NCBI RefSeq assembly: GCF_001049735.1
Contig: NZ_CVPC01000002.1
Span: 351,759-415,758 of the forward strand
Direction: 5' to 3'
Length of the DNA stretch: 64,000 nt
Source: Nereida ignava
Lineage (GTDB): Bacteria; Pseudomonadota; Alphaproteobacteria; Rhodobacterales; Rhodobacteraceae
Notes under the pieces: generated by a model
The model's database searches: none
What the model saw: the letters and a program-made list of their open reading frames with translations, nothing else
Told to the model about the DNA's origin: nothing
Translations under genes and position numbers: made by a program
Shown: one piece after another, positions 52,873 to 63,708 of the stretch
Layout: each line of letters starts with the position of its first letter
Position numbering within the stretch: position 1 is the stretch's first letter

Positions 52873-54165
52873 TTAAAGGTACTTGTTCACAAGGTTTTCA
52901 AGACGCTCTTGCTTGCCCGAGCGCGGTTCAGGCTGAATGTCCAACTCGCGGACACGTGTCTCAATCGTGCTCAAATCAAGACCAAGCAAATCAGATGTGT
53001 CCCAGCCAGAATACCGCTCGTTACGGGCAGCTTCTAACTTGCCATCTTCCAACATCGCCGCAGCAGCCTTCAAACCAGCCGCGCATGCATCCATGCCCCC
53101 GACGTGGGCCAGAATTAGGTCTTCAGGGTCAAGCGACTGGCGGCGCAGTTTCGCGTCAAAGTTGGTCCCCCCGGTTTTGAACCCACCAGCCCGCAACACT
53201 TCGTAATATGCCAAAGCCATCTCTGGAACGTTGTTGGGGAATTGATCCGTGTCCCAACCAGATTGATAATCGTTACGGTTCATATCGATTGAGCCGAAAA
53301 TTCCCAACTCGCGCGCCAAAGCCAATTCATGCTCGAACGAATGCCCCGCCAAAATCGCGTGGCCTTGCTCAACATTCACTTGCACTTCACCCTCAAGACC
53401 GAAGTCCTTCAAAAAGCCATAAACCGTGGCCACATCGTAATCATACTGGTGCTTTGTGGGTTCTTGGGGCTTGGGTTCGATCAAAATCGCGCCTTTGAAG
53501 CCGGTCTTGTGTTTATAATCCACGACCATCTGCAACATCGCACCTGCCTGCGCACGCTCGCGTCCCATGTCAGTATTCAGTAAGGTCTCATAACCCTCAC
53601 GCCCGCCCCACAAGACGTAGTTTTCACCGCCCAAACGGATGGTCGCGTCCATACAGGTTTTGATGGTCGCAGCGGAGTAAGCAAAAACATCAGGATCAGG
53701 GTTCGTCGCCGCCCCCGACATAAACCGACGGTGAGAGAACAGATTTGCAGTCCCCCAAAGCAACTTAACACCACTTTCAGCCTGCTTTTCGGCCAAATAT
53801 TCCGTCATTTCGTCAAGATTGCGCGCGCTTTCAGCGAAATTTGCCCCCTCGGGGCGCATATCCGCGTCGTGAAAACAGTAATACGGCACACCCAAAATCT
53901 GGAACATCTCAAAGGCTACATCGGCCTTGAGCTTGGCATCCGCCATTGTGTCACCAAACCAAGGGCGCTGAAATGTCTGCCCACCAAACGGGTCACCACC
54001 GGGCCACGCAAACGAATGCCAATAGGCCGCAGCAAAGCGCAAATGATCTTTCATCGGCTTGCCCAAAACCACCTCGTCAGGATTGTAATGGCGGAAGGCA
54101 AATTCGTTATCGCTTTGCGCGCCTTCAAACTTGATGGCAGGAATGCCTTTGAAAAAATCAGTCAT
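52873..54165 (-). CDS. xylA: Xylose isomerase
   Basis: Start set at ATG 54165, preceded by AAGGAG. 430 residues. Catalytic histidine in [11 protein letters not shown] near 98, base-carrying region [10 protein letters not shown] near 185, and metal ligands in [13 protein letters not shown] near 232 and the [17 protein letters not shown] segment near 308 are intact. It converts xylose to xylulose. It follows xylB by one base. Confidence 0.96.
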   Translation of the reverse strand: MTDFFKGIPAIKFEGAQSDNEFAFRHYNPDEVVLGKPMKDHLRFAAAYWHSFAWPGGDPFGGQTFQRPWFGDTMADAKLKADVAFEMFQILGVPYYCFHDADMRPEGANFAESARNLDEMTEYLAEKQAESGVKLLWGTANLFSHRRFMSGAATNPDPDVFAYSAATIKTCMDATIRLGGENYVLWGGREGYETLLNTDMGRERAQAGAMLQMVVDYKHKTGFKGAILIEPKPQEPTKHQYDYDVATVYGFLKDFGLEGEVQVNVEQGHAILAGHSFEHELALARELGIFGSIDMNRNDYQSGWDTDQFPNNVPEMALAYYEVLRAGGFKTGGTNFDAKLRRQSLDPEDLILAHVGGMDACAAGLKAAAAMLEDGKLEAARNERYSGWDTSDLLGLDLSTIETRVRELDIQPEPRSGKQERLENLVNKYL

Positions 54166-54166
54166 A

Positions 54167-55603
54167 CTAAAGCTCCTTGAGAACGCGGTAAGCTGCGCGG
54201 TAGCACGCGTGGCCGTCTGCAAATGCAGCGGCATGTGTTGAATTTGGATCGATGGTTTTGGCAGTGTTCGGCATGGTCGCGATTTCAATACCTGCACCGG
54301 TTGCGGCCATCATACCAAGGCGGGCCGCGCCTAAAGCAGCCCCGAAATCACCCGACGCCGGCACGTTGAGCGAAATCCCCAAGGTGCTTGCAATGACCTC
54401 AAGCCAATAGTGCGATTTCGCACCACCGCCCGTGGCTAGAGCCGCATCGATCTGGGTACCCGTTGAGCGCAGCGCCGCAAGGTTATCCGCAAACGCATAT
54501 GCCACCCCTTCGAGCACCGCACGCGCGGCGGCCTTGGCATCAGTTGCGTGATCAAGGTGCAAAAACTGGCCGCGCATATCAGCATTATTGTGGGGCGTCC
54601 GCTCGCCCCCCAAATAGGGTAAAAACAGGGTTCGTGACGGGGCCTGAACAGCCCCAAGATCGCTTGTAAGTTCTGCCGCAGACTGCCCTGTCAGGCGGCT
54701 CAGCCAGTTCAACGCATCCGTGGCCGCCAAAATCACACCCATCTGGTGCCACGTATCAGGAACAGCGTGGCAAAACGTGTGAACAGCACTTGCAGCGTCA
54801 GGTTGATAGGCATCAGAGGCGGCAAAAAGCACTCCAGACGTCCCTAGGGACAAGAACGCATCGCCTTTACGGACCACTCCTGCCCCGATTGCACTTGCGG
54901 CATTGTCACCACCGCCCCCCGCCACGACCACATTTGCGGAAAGGCCCCATGCTTGGGCCAGTGATGGACGCACAACTGCGGAAACCTCTGCGCCCTCGAC
55001 CAGACGCGGCATCTGCGCGCGCGTCAAACCTGTGGCCGCAAGCAGATCATCGGACCAATCCCGCTTAGCAACATCCAACCAACTTGTGCCCGCCGCGTCG
55101 GACATCTCGGCCACGTGCTCGCCGGTCAAAACCAAACGCAGGTAATCTTTGGGCAGTAAAACCTTTGCGATGCGCTCAAATACCTGCGGCTCGTTCTGAC
55201 GTACCCATTCAACTTTGGGCGCTGTGAAGCCAGCAAAGACAATATTACCCGTCACATCACGAAACTGCGGCTGCCCATCAAAAGCAGCGGCTTGATCGGC
55301 GGCTCGGGTGTCATTCCAGAGCATGCAGGGCCGCAGCACGTTGTCCGCACTGTCGATCAGTGTCGCGCCGTGCATATGCCCTGCAAGCCCTATCCCGCGC
55401 ACCGCAGATAAATCTGCCTTGGCCCCCAAAGCACCCATGGCCGTGTGCACCGCATCTTCCCATTGTTCGGGGTCTTGTTCCGACCAGCCATCATGGGGGC
55501 GCGTCACAGTCATTGGGACGGAATGCTCGGCCATAACCTGTTGAGTATCATCAACCAAAATTGCTTTCAGAGACGACGTACCCAGGTCCAGACCGATATA
55601 CAT
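54167..55603 (-). CDS. xylB: Xylulokinase
   Basis: 478 residues, FGGY kinase family. Phosphate motif [15 protein letters not shown] near 4-18, [13 protein letters not shown] near 73-85, and the second ATP motif [17 protein letters not shown] near 230 are present; [18 protein letters not shown] near 366 and [11 protein letters not shown] near 390 match the second FGGY signature. It phosphorylates xylulose. Its start shares one base with the xylG stop. Confidence 0.95.
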   Translation of the reverse strand: MYIGLDLGTSSLKAILVDDTQQVMAEHSVPMTVTRPHDGWSEQDPEQWEDAVHTAMGALGAKADLSAVRGIGLAGHMHGATLIDSADNVLRPCMLWNDTRAADQAAAFDGQPQFRDVTGNIVFAGFTAPKVEWVRQNEPQVFERIAKVLLPKDYLRLVLTGEHVAEMSDAAGTSWLDVAKRDWSDDLLAATGLTRAQMPRLVEGAEVSAVVRPSLAQAWGLSANVVVAGGGGDNAASAIGAGVVRKGDAFLSLGTSGVLFAASDAYQPDAASAVHTFCHAVPDTWHQMGVILAATDALNWLSRLTGQSAAELTSDLGAVQAPSRTLFLPYLGGERTPHNNADMRGQFLHLDHATDAKAAARAVLEGVAYAFADNLAALRSTGTQIDAALATGGGAKSHYWLEVIASTLGISLNVPASGDFGAALGAARLGMMAATGAGIEIATMPNTAKTIDPNSTHAAAFADGHACYRAAYRVLKEL

Positions 55604-56355
55604 TACGCCGCTTCCTTTGGGTTTTTTCCCAAGATAATCATCGACAGAATGTCGTCTTCTGTCACATCTTCTACGCGCTCAGTACCCACCATCTGACCGT
55701 TTTTCATCACCGAAACACGATCACACAGCTCCATCATTTCGCGGGTATCGTGACTGATCAAGAAGATGCCCAGCCCTTGCTTTTTCAACTCACCAATCAA
55801 TTCGGCGACCATGGCCGTTTCGTGCACGCCAAGGGCGGCAGTGGGCTCATCCATGATCAGGATTTTGGCGTTAAAATAGACAGCGCGCGCAATGGCAACA
55901 GACTGACGTTGTCCGCCCGACAATGCGGAAACAGGCTCTTTGAGCTTTTTGAAGTTCGGATTGAGACGCGCCATAATCTTGCGGGTCTCGGCCTCCATTC
56001 GGCTGTCATCCACAAAGCCCATCGGCGTTGTCAGCTCACGGCCCAGAAACAAGTTGCTCGCCGCATCAAGATTGTCTGCCAAAGCAAGTGTTTGGTAAAT
56101 TGTCTCGATGTTATAATCACGGCTGTCGCGGGGCGAGTTGATGGTGGCTTTGTTGCCCTCAATCCAGATCTCGCCGCTGTCCATTTTGTAGGCACCGGAC
56201 AACATCTTGATGAGCGTCGATTTCCCCGCCCCGTTGTGCCCCAACAAGCCCACAACCTCACCGGCGTGCAAATCAATGCTGACGTTATCTACAGCCCGCA
56301 CACCGCCAAACGCGATGGAGACGTTTTTCATTTGAACCAGAGGTGCGCTCATCAT
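55603..56355 (-). CDS. xylG: Xylose ABC importer ATPase, single-domain XylG
   Basis: 250 residues. Walker A GHNGAGKST near 39, signature LSGGQRQS near 144, Walker B ILIMDEPTAALG near 163, H-loop ISHD near 197. E. coli XylG has about 510 residues with two ATPase domains; this one has a single complete domain and would work as a homodimer, as in FrcA-type sugar importers. Tight spacing with xylH and xylB. Confidence 0.9.
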   Translation of the reverse strand: MMSAPLVQMKNVSIAFGGVRAVDNVSIDLHAGEVVGLLGHNGAGKSTLIKMLSGAYKMDSGEIWIEGNKATINSPRDSRDYNIETIYQTLALADNLDAASNLFLGRELTTPMGFVDDSRMEAETRKIMARLNPNFKKLKEPVSALSGGQRQSVAIARAVYFNAKILIMDEPTAALGVHETAMVAELIGELKKQGLGIFLISHDTREMMELCDRVSVMKNGQMVGTERVEDVTEDDILSMIILGKNPKEAA

Positions 56356-57644
56356 TTTGCTCCTGTGCGTTTACGGTACTGGATGTCGATCCAGACAGCC
56401 AAGACGAGGACAGCCCCGACTACAATGTTTTGGTAGGGTGCATCTACACCGACCATGGCCATGCCGGATTGTAGTGATTGCATGATCAACGCACCGATGA
56501 TGGCGCCGTAGATTGTGCCAACGCCACCCGCCAAAGCGGTCCCGCCGATTACGGCCGCAGCAATCACCCGCAGCTCATCGAGCACACCGATATCGTTCGT
56601 GTGATATCCCAACCGCGCCGAGGCCACGACGCCAGCAAGAGCACAGAGCACGCCCACCATGGCAAAGATCTTAACAGTCAAGAGGCGCGTATTGATGCCG
56701 GACAGTTCCGCTGCATCAGGATTGCCACCAGTTGCAAAGATATAGCGTCCAAGACGTGTGCGCCGCGCGATCACGGTCATCACGATTGCCACCGCTATCA
56801 GCAACAACACGGAATACGGGATACCGTAAGACGCTACGCAGCCTTCGGCTGTTTCACACCCGTAAAGCGAGGGGTTACGTGCGATCACCCGTGACGGGAC
56901 TGTGTAGGCGTTCAAGATGGCAACAAAGCCCATGATCGCCGTGCCAACGACACCCATCACAAGCGCTTCGGCCCAAACAGGCTTTACAGAAAAACCGTGG
57001 CTGATCTTGGTGCGTCGCGCCGAAAACAGCGCATAGAGAGCCGCCACCAAAGCAACGCCGCCCACGATCCAGCTTAGGGTCGCGCCCAGTGTGCCGTTAA
57101 TGCCGCCGAACAAAATATATGTCTTATCAAGCGGGCCGATCGTGGCCCCATCCGTCAGATACCACCCGACGTTGCGCCAAATCAACAAACCACCAAGGGT
57201 GACGATGAACGCGGGAATTCCCTGATACCCAATCAACCAGCCCTGCCCCGCACCAATGACCGCGCCCGTGACAAGGCCGATTGCGATGGAAATCCACGGG
57301 ATCATCGGGTGGCCCAACTCAAGGCCAAGCATGTTTGGCAGCCATGATGTTTGGGTCATCGCCATCACCGCGGTGCAGGTCGCCAAGAGCGCGCCAACAG
57401 ACAGATCAATATGACGCGTGACAATTACAAAAATCATGCCCGTGGCCATAATGGCTACAGACACCGTTTGAATGGTCAGGTTGAACAGGTTGCGCGGCGT
57501 CAAAAACCGCCCATCCGTCAATAAGTTGAATACAATGCACACAAGCAGGAACGCGCCAATCATGCCGAGCAATCTGGTGTCGACCTCCAGCGATTGCAGC
57601 AACGACCGGCGTTGCGGTGTGGCGGGTTTCGAGGCGTCAGACAT
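56352..57644 (-). CDS. xylH: Xylose ABC importer permease
   Basis: Start set at ATG 57644 with GGAGA upstream. 430 residues with about ten membrane segments. The segment ATGGNPDAAELSGINTRLLTVKIFAMVG near 320 is the conserved cytoplasmic loop of ribose/xylose permeases. Xylose-type permeases are longer than ribose types, and this length fits. Overlaps xylG by four bases. Confidence 0.92.
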   Translation of the reverse strand: MSDASKPATPQRRSLLQSLEVDTRLLGMIGAFLLVCIVFNLLTDGRFLTPRNLFNLTIQTVSVAIMATGMIFVIVTRHIDLSVGALLATCTAVMAMTQTSWLPNMLGLELGHPMIPWISIAIGLVTGAVIGAGQGWLIGYQGIPAFIVTLGGLLIWRNVGWYLTDGATIGPLDKTYILFGGINGTLGATLSWIVGGVALVAALYALFSARRTKISHGFSVKPVWAEALVMGVVGTAIMGFVAILNAYTVPSRVIARNPSLYGCETAEGCVASYGIPYSVLLLIAVAIVMTVIARRTRLGRYIFATGGNPDAAELSGINTRLLTVKIFAMVGVLCALAGVVASARLGYHTNDIGVLDELRVIAAAVIGGTALAGGVGTIYGAIIGALIMQSLQSGMAMVGVDAPYQNIVVGAVLVLAVWIDIQYRKRTGAK

Positions 57645-57747
57645 GAGGGTCTCCATCTGGTAGCAGGCAACAAAACGATTGATGCTCCACTCAGTTGAGG
57701 GGTCGCACAATCATTTTGAGAAAAGAGGGGGATTTATAAGTTGGGAT

Positions 57748-57774
57748 GCTCTGGCCGGCGGCGCCAGCCAGAGC
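57748..57774 (-). other. Stem-loop between xylF and xylH
   Basis: GCTCTGGC (57748-57755) pairs with GCCAGAGC (57767-57774) around a GC-rich loop, just after the xylF stop (57784). No T-run on the minus side. Typical of the hairpins that keep binding-protein mRNA in excess over permease mRNA. Confidence 0.55.
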
Positions 57775-57783
57775 AAGACTGCT

Positions 57784-58815
57784 TTAGTTACAGGGTGCTG
57801 GACCGTTCACAACACCTTGGCAAAGGCTCTCAACACTGATCCAGCCAGCGTCGGTGACTGTGGTCAGATTAGCAGCTGTTACTGGCACTGGTGCGAGGAA
57901 AAGTGACATCATGTCGGTGCCCGCAGGTGACGTCCATGAGCCTGATCCGACAACTGATGCCATTGGTGCGCCTGATGCCATCGCAACAGCAACTTGACCG
58001 GCTGTGAAACCAAGGTCACGCGCATCTTTCCAGACAGACACAGTCTGTGTACCCAGTGCGACACGGTTCAACGCAGCATGATCACCGTCTTGACCAGATA
58101 CTGCCAAACCTTCCATGCCTTGCGCAGTCAACGCCGCAACAACACCGCCGGCTGTGCCGTCGTTTGATGCAACAACCGCATCAACATTGTTGTCGTTCGC
58201 TGTCAGGATTTGCTCCATGTTGCGCTGTGCATTCGCTGGCAACCAACCGTCTGTGTAGGCTTCGTCCACGATTGTGATCGCACCGCTGTCAATTGACGCT
58301 TGCAGCACTTCCTGCTGACCGCCGCGCAAGAAATCCGCGTTCGGGTCAGTGGGTGAGCCTTTGATCATAACGTAGTTGCCAGATGGCTGTGCCGCCAAAA
58401 CAGCGCGCGCCTGCATCCGGCCAACTTCAACGTTGTCAAATGTCAGGTAGAACGCACGTGGATCTTCAATCAGGCGGTCATATGCCACGACTGGCACGCC
58501 TTCTGCGTCTGCTGCATCAACTGCTGGGCCAATAGCGGCTGCGTCTTGTGCAAGAATGATCAGCGCATCAACGCCTTGGGCCAGCAGGCTTTCAACGTCT
58601 GACAGCTGCTTTGCAGATGACGACTGTGCGTCTGCGGATACATATGTTGCGCCTGCCGCTTCCAAAGCTGCTTTGATCGCCGCTTCGTCAGTCTTCCAGC
58701 GCTCCTCTTGGAAGTTCGACCAGCTAACGCCAACAGTAACGCTATGGCCTTCTGCAAATGCGGCTGTTCCAAAACCAGCAGCTGCAATCGCTGCCCCGAT
58801 AATCATCTTCTTCAT
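57784..58815 (-). CDS. xylF: Periplasmic xylose-binding protein
   Basis: Start set at ATG 58815, after GGGAGG. 343 residues. Signal peptide [21 protein letters not shown]. The mature protein starts [20 protein letters not shown], the sugar-binding-protein pattern, and contains [11 protein letters not shown] near 118 and [11 protein letters not shown] near 222, which match XylF. Captures xylose for the XylGH importer. First gene of xylF-H-G-B-A. Confidence 0.93.
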   Translation of the reverse strand: MKKMIIGAAIAAAGFGTAAFAEGHSVTVGVSWSNFQEERWKTDEAAIKAALEAAGATYVSADAQSSSAKQLSDVESLLAQGVDALIILAQDAAAIGPAVDAADAEGVPVVAYDRLIEDPRAFYLTFDNVEVGRMQARAVLAAQPSGNYVMIKGSPTDPNADFLRGGQQEVLQASIDSGAITIVDEAYTDGWLPANAQRNMEQILTANDNNVDAVVASNDGTAGGVVAALTAQGMEGLAVSGQDGDHAALNRVALGTQTVSVWKDARDLGFTAGQVAVAMASGAPMASVVGSGSWTSPAGTDMMSLFLAPVPVTAANLTTVTDAGWISVESLCQGVVNGPAPCN

Positions 58816-59016
58816 GTTGTTCCTCCCAGAACCGTTTACCGTCACATGGGCACTCAAGCTTTGTGACTCGCTGGTTAAGGTGCCACTATTAATTTCAGTT
58901 TGCAAAATAAAAAATCGCCCTTTTTGAAGATTTTTTACAAATTTGCTTCCCAGAATAAGATTTACGCACTAGGAATCATGTCAGAAGCGCACAATTGGCG
59001 ATATTAAGTTTGACTG

Positions 59017-60276
59017 ATGAATTATAATTTAAATCAAATAATTCCAACGGGATGCGGCCCGTTGTTAACACCAATTAAGGGCGGGGATATGCCCTTGCGG
59101 CAGCAAATTTTCGAATATGTTCGATCACATGGAAGTGCTGCGCGTGCCGAAATTACCCAAGCACTAGACATCAGTGCAGGCTCTGTCACCACGTTAACTG
59201 CTGATTTGATCGCAGAGGGGGTTTTGCAGGAAATCGAAGACACCCGTCGCGCTACGAGCCGAGGTCGCCCCCGCGTCGCACTTCGTATTGTACCACAAGC
59301 AGCATATGTCATCGGCATCAAGTTGGCGTTCAATAAGCACTCTGCTATCCTTGCGGACTTCACGGGCAATATCGTGGCAACTGCTAACGTCCCAAGCGAT
59401 GTAAAGCGGCGCAGCACCGCGACCCTGTTTCAAGAAATCGACACCCTAATCGCGCTTGTCCTCAGCGACGCCGACAAACCCATGTCTGAGGTAAAGGCAG
59501 TGGGCCTCGGCCTTCCTGGCATCATTGATCACGACCAAGCAACCGTCACATGGTCATCCCTCTTGACCGATGGGGACCAAGATCTTCCCACGGAATTCAA
59601 GCGCCGCTACGGCGTGCCGCTCTTTATCGATAATGACACCAATATGCTGGCCTTGGCGGAGCAATGGTTTGGTGAGGGCCGCGACAAGACCGACTTTGCC
59701 GTTGTGACAATCGAGAACGGGGTGGGCATGGGACTTGTCTCTGACGGGCAGCTTTACCGCGGCTCGAACGGGATGGGGCTTGAGTTGGGTCACACCAAAG
59801 TCCAAATGGACGGCGCCTTGTGCAGATGCGGCCAGCGTGGCTGCCTTGAGGCGTATCTGGGCGCATATGCGCTAACTCGCGAGGCCATTACAGCTCTTGA
59901 TATTGCCGATGCCACCGCTTTGAAAAACGATGATATTCTTGAGACACTCCTCAACAAAGCAAAAGCAGGTGACAGGGCGGCCTTGGCCATTTTCAAACGC
60001 GCAGGACGATACCTGTCAGTTGGTCTTGCCAATGTTATCCAGCTGTTTGATCCGCCCTTGATCATTGTCGCCGGCGACCGGATGCAGCACGAATACCCCT
60101 ACGCAGAGGCTATTTTCAAAGACGCCCAAGACATGACGCTGTCGACGCGCAGCAAGCCCTGCCAAATTCACATCCGTGCGTGGGATGATCGGGTCTGGGC
60201 GCGCGGGGCCACCGCGTTGGCGCTTTCGTTCCTGACCGAGACAATGATCAGCGGTCACACCGGCGCCACAGCGTGA
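59017..60276 (+). CDS. xylR: ROK-family repressor, probable xylose regulator
   Basis: 419 residues from ATG 59017; ATG 59089 (MPLRQQIFEY) has a better ribosome site (TAAGG, eight bases upstream) and may be the true start. N-terminal winged helix about 25-85 (AEITQALDISAGSVTTLTADLIAEG). ROK domain with LGLPGIIDHD near 165, DNDTNMLALAEQWFGEG near 205 and the zinc motif CRCGQRGCLEAY near 268. Divergent from xylF across 201 bases, so it probably controls the xylose operon in response to the sugar. Confidence 0.85.
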   Translation: MNYNLNQIIPTGCGPLLTPIKGGDMPLRQQIFEYVRSHGSAARAEITQALDISAGSVTTLTADLIAEGVLQEIEDTRRATSRGRPRVALRIVPQAAYVIGIKLAFNKHSAILADFTGNIVATANVPSDVKRRSTATLFQEIDTLIALVLSDADKPMSEVKAVGLGLPGIIDHDQATVTWSSLLTDGDQDLPTEFKRRYGVPLFIDNDTNMLALAEQWFGEGRDKTDFAVVTIENGVGMGLVSDGQLYRGSNGMGLELGHTKVQMDGALCRCGQRGCLEAYLGAYALTREAITALDIADATALKNDDILETLLNKAKAGDRAALAIFKRAGRYLSVGLANVIQLFDPPLIIVAGDRMQHEYPYAEAIFKDAQDMTLSTRSKPCQIHIRAWDDRVWARGATALALSFLTETMISGHTGATA

Positions 60277-61790
60277 GCAGCCAGCCCCGCACCACCGCCA
60301 GTTACGGCGCTTTAATTACAGCGGCTTTGTTGACACCCCTGTCCAGCGCCGCAGATCCCCTTTTCGAAGACGTATCTGAAAACCTACCGCCACATAATTA
60401 CAGCGGTGATTGGAACCACTTCGTTGGTGGCGGCATTGCCGTTCTGGATTGCAACAATGATGGTTTCGCCGATATTTTTGCCGCCGGTGGTGAGACGCCT
60501 GCCTTGCTACTGCGCAACGACGGCGCGATGCGGTTTAGCCCGCAAACGATACCACAGATCACTGGAACCACGGGCGCCTACCCAATTGACATCAACGGTG
60601 ATGGACACTTGGACCTGTTTGTGCTGCGCGTCGGCCCCAACATGATCCTAAACGGTGACGGACAGTGCGGGTTTGTCGACGCCAGCGCGGCATTCAACCT
60701 GCCGACCGATGACAGCTGGTCAACTGCCTTCACCGCGTGGTGGGAAGATGAATTGCCCACAATGGCCGTTGGAAATTATGTGGACAGATCAGACCCCAAT
60801 GGCCCATTTGAAGCCTGTGACGACAACCAAATTCTGACACCGCGCGATGGGTCATATATGGCCTCACCCCTAACGCCCGGGTATTGCCCACTCTCTATTT
60901 TGGCCGCTCAAGATGCCCGTGGTCGCCACACACTGCGACTGTCTAATGACAGGCATTATTATGTGCGCGGCGGATTTGAGCAGATGTGGGACACCACGGA
61001 GAAGCGCTTTCTGGGACCCGAAGACGGATGGCAAAACGTGTCCCTTTGGGGAATGGGCATTGCAAGCCGTGACCTGACCGGTGACGGGCGCGACGAAGTT
61101 ATGTTGACGTCCATGGGGGATCAGCTTCTTCAAATAGCGCAGCCAGATGGTACGTATAAAGCGGCGGACTACGCCATTGGCACCTATGCACAGCGCCCCC
61201 ATGTTGGGGATGACGGGCGGCCGTCAACCGGTTGGCATGCGGAGTTTGCAGATGTGGATAACGACGGGCAAGCGGATCTATTCATTGCTAAAGGCAACGT
61301 GGATCAAATGCCGGGCATGGCCACGCGTGACCCGAATAACTTGCTCATGCAATTGAATGACGGCAAATTTGAAGAGCGCGCCCACATCGTAGGTGTTGCA
61401 ACGACCGAACGCTCACGCGGCGCGGCGCTGGTTGATTTTGACAACGATGGTCGACTTGATTTGATCGTTGCAAACAGACGCGCGCCCCTTGAACTTTACC
61501 GCAATGTCACTTCAGGCACGGGTAATTGGATGAACATCACCCTACGTCAGTCCGGTGGTAACGTGGATGCCATCGGCGCGCTCATCTCTGTTGATACGGG
61601 AACCTCAAAACAGCTGCAGCAACACACCATTGGCGGCGGACATGCAGGCGGGCAACTTGTGGGGCGTCACTTTGGACTGGCCGAGGCCCAGCAGATAGAC
61701 GTCACGGTGACGTGGCCCGATCAGAGCCAGTCAACGCATTCTTTCAGTGCAAACCAGCGGGTGATCATTTCAAAACCGACACAGCCCTAA
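60273..61790 (+). CDS. Secreted FG-GAP/CRTAC1-type protein with ASPIC-UnbV tail
   Basis: 505 residues from a GTG that overlaps the ROK stop (GTGA). A signal peptide ends near LSSAADP. Five calcium-binding-like repeats occur: DCNNDGFAD, DINGDGHLD, DLTGDGRDE, DVDNDGQAD and DFDNDGRLD, indicating a beta-propeller. The end (GNWMNITLRQSGGNVDAIGALI onward) fits the ASPIC/UnbV domain of CRTAC1-like proteins. No enzymatic motif. It converges with the diheme peroxidase gene, with five bases between the stops. Confidence 0.82.
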   Translation: MSSQPRTTASYGALITAALLTPLSSAADPLFEDVSENLPPHNYSGDWNHFVGGGIAVLDCNNDGFADIFAAGGETPALLLRNDGAMRFSPQTIPQITGTTGAYPIDINGDGHLDLFVLRVGPNMILNGDGQCGFVDASAAFNLPTDDSWSTAFTAWWEDELPTMAVGNYVDRSDPNGPFEACDDNQILTPRDGSYMASPLTPGYCPLSILAAQDARGRHTLRLSNDRHYYVRGGFEQMWDTTEKRFLGPEDGWQNVSLWGMGIASRDLTGDGRDEVMLTSMGDQLLQIAQPDGTYKAADYAIGTYAQRPHVGDDGRPSTGWHAEFADVDNDGQADLFIAKGNVDQMPGMATRDPNNLLMQLNDGKFEERAHIVGVATTERSRGAALVDFDNDGRLDLIVANRRAPLELYRNVTSGTGNWMNITLRQSGGNVDAIGALISVDTGTSKQLQQHTIGGGHAGGQLVGRHFGLAEAQQIDVTVTWPDQSQSTHSFSANQRVIISKPTQP

Positions 61791-61795
61791 ATACG

Positions 61796-63136
61796 CTACC
61801 GCGCCTCTTGACGAGGCACGTCCAAACCACTGGGCACCGCATCCGGAATACCCAATCTGCCGGCCACACTGATCGGGTCCGTCAATGTGTTCAGGAACGC
61901 CACAATTGCCGTGATCTCCGCGTCGCTCAATGACACAGGTGCGGCCTTCACCGCGGCGGAAATTGCAGCAACTTGCTCGGGATCATCAAGAACCGTGAAA
62001 TCTGGCGCATCATAGCTTGGCAGGACAACCTGCGTTCGATCAAACTGAGCAAGAGCCCTAGCAGGATCCGCGTGATCGGCGACGAACGCAGCCAAATCAC
62101 GGTGTGCACCGGCGTGTCCGTAAGGGGCTGTCAACGCAACATTGCGCAACGAGGGCGTGCGAAACGCATAGCGGTCCGCCTCTTTGCCTGTCACCCGAAA
62201 GCGTCCATCATCGCGGTGGTGCGTTTCAAATGTGGCCGATTTCCCAGGTCCGATTTGAGGCACCGCCATCGCGTGAAAGCCCTGATCCGTCAGCAAAGGT
62301 CCTGAATGACACTGCGCGCAATTAGCCTTGCCATAGAACAAATCAGCACCTGTCGCAGCTAACCCTTCAAAGTCTGCCTGCCCGCGCAAAACTGCATCAA
62401 ATGGCGCGGTATCGGAACGCCACTCAAACTCCATGAACGCGGCAACTGCATCCGAAATTTTTGTAAACCCAATGTCTTCCGGACCGGTGACGTCCGGATA
62501 TACCGCTTCGAATTTTTGCACATAGGCCGGAATGTCACGGACCCGCTCGGCCAATACATCCCACGCGCCGCCCTGCCCTGTAATGCGCCCCTGACGGACA
62601 AGCTGTGCTACCTCATTTTCGCGAAACGAGCCTGCCATTTCATCGCGGCTTAGAACCGGAAACATCGTCTGCGCTGACAAAATGGACGCGAACCCGTCGG
62701 CCATGTCGCCGCCCATCGGTGTGCGGATGCCATTTGGCTGCGCCGGATCAAACTCAAGGCGGCCATCATGGAACAGCCGGATAACCTCGCGCGCACCAAG
62801 GTTGAACAACGCTGGAGAATTTCGCGGTATCCGTTCCTCTGGGATGTTAGAAGGGTCGAACCGTCGCGTCGGGCCAAGACCAACCCCGCCATCCCCGAAC
62901 GACAAAGCAAGCCCGTCGGACGTACCAAAGTCAGGATGATGGCAGGTTGCGCAAGCGATTGTTTTGTTGCCCGATAGGATCGGATCATAAAAGAGCAACT
63001 GTCCCAACTCGGCCTCGGCTTGGTTAACCGCGAAAAACGAGGCGTCATCAAGCGGCTGAGGCAAATTGGGAACAGACTGAGCAGCAGCGATGCTGGCGAA
63101 AAATACCAAAGTGCTTGTAGAATGAATTAACTTCAT
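61796..63136 (-). CDS. Diheme cytochrome c peroxidase / MauG-like protein
   Basis: Start set at ATG 63136 with GGAGGGG upstream. 446 residues with signal peptide (MKLIHSTSTLVFFASIAAAQ). Two heme c sites: CATCH at 62-66 and CAQCH at 273-277. The family segment RNSPALFNLGAREVIRLFHDGR (105-126) and YAFRTPSLRNVALTAPYGHAG near 335-355 are conserved. Periplasmic; either peroxide reduction or oxidative modification of another protein. Confidence 0.88.
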   Translation of the reverse strand: MKLIHSTSTLVFFASIAAAQSVPNLPQPLDDASFFAVNQAEAELGQLLFYDPILSGNKTIACATCHHPDFGTSDGLALSFGDGGVGLGPTRRFDPSNIPEERIPRNSPALFNLGAREVIRLFHDGRLEFDPAQPNGIRTPMGGDMADGFASILSAQTMFPVLSRDEMAGSFRENEVAQLVRQGRITGQGGAWDVLAERVRDIPAYVQKFEAVYPDVTGPEDIGFTKISDAVAAFMEFEWRSDTAPFDAVLRGQADFEGLAATGADLFYGKANCAQCHSGPLLTDQGFHAMAVPQIGPGKSATFETHHRDDGRFRVTGKEADRYAFRTPSLRNVALTAPYGHAGAHRDLAAFVADHADPARALAQFDRTQVVLPSYDAPDFTVLDDPEQVAAISAAVKAAPVSLSDAEITAIVAFLNTLTDPISVAGRLGIPDAVPSGLDVPRQEAR

Positions 63137-63535
63137 AACTACCCCTCCCGACAAAGCATACTGGCATTATGCAGAGACAATTCAGAGGGGCAATATCGAT
63201 TTTAGGTTTTTATGCATGGCGGACAGACAGTGAGTTTGGCTCCTATCTCATCCACCAACAATCAGTTAATACCCTGTAATCATTGGATATAGCATACCTT
63301 AGTTCACTACAATAAGGCGCATATTGGTCAGTAATCTGGTCAGTAATTGGTTGAGATGCATTTGACTTAGTGTCCTTATCCTACGGGCTTCTAAGAAGTT
63401 TCATTTGAGAGGTGGAAATAGCGATCTTTGTTGATGTTAAATCAGGTCGTTGTAAGCAAGAATTATTTTAACAATAACTTCGGCTTTCATGTCGATCGCA
63501 AGCGTTTAATCCAGGGCTCAATACAGCATAAAAAC

Positions 63536-63564
63536 TTGACAAAACAGTGACTTGATGCTATAAT
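63536..63564 (+). promoter_or_regulatory. Consensus sigma-70 promoter
   Basis: TTGACA (63536-63541) and TATAAT (63559-63564) are separated by exactly 17 bases. Both hexamers are perfect. Transcription would run right from about 63571. Downstream there is only a nine-codon frame from ATG 63578 before the edge region, so the product could be a small RNA. Confidence 0.65.
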
Positions 63565-63686
63565 AGTGGTACACTCGATGAAACCAATACTGTCACTTTG
63601 CTGCTGACTAACGATATATACCCCAAGGTCTACTGAGGCTACATAACAGTCAGCTTAGCCTTATCAAATATAACAGATTAGCAGTT

Positions 63687-63708
63687 CTTAATCTTGATAA
63701 AGATTAAG
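63687..63708. repeat. Perfect inverted repeat downstream of the promoter
   Basis: CTTAATCTT (63687-63695) and AAGATTAAG (63700-63708) with loop GATA form a 9-bp AT-rich stem about 120 bases after the consensus promoter. No T-run follows; it may be an operator or the end of a small RNA. Confidence 0.45.
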
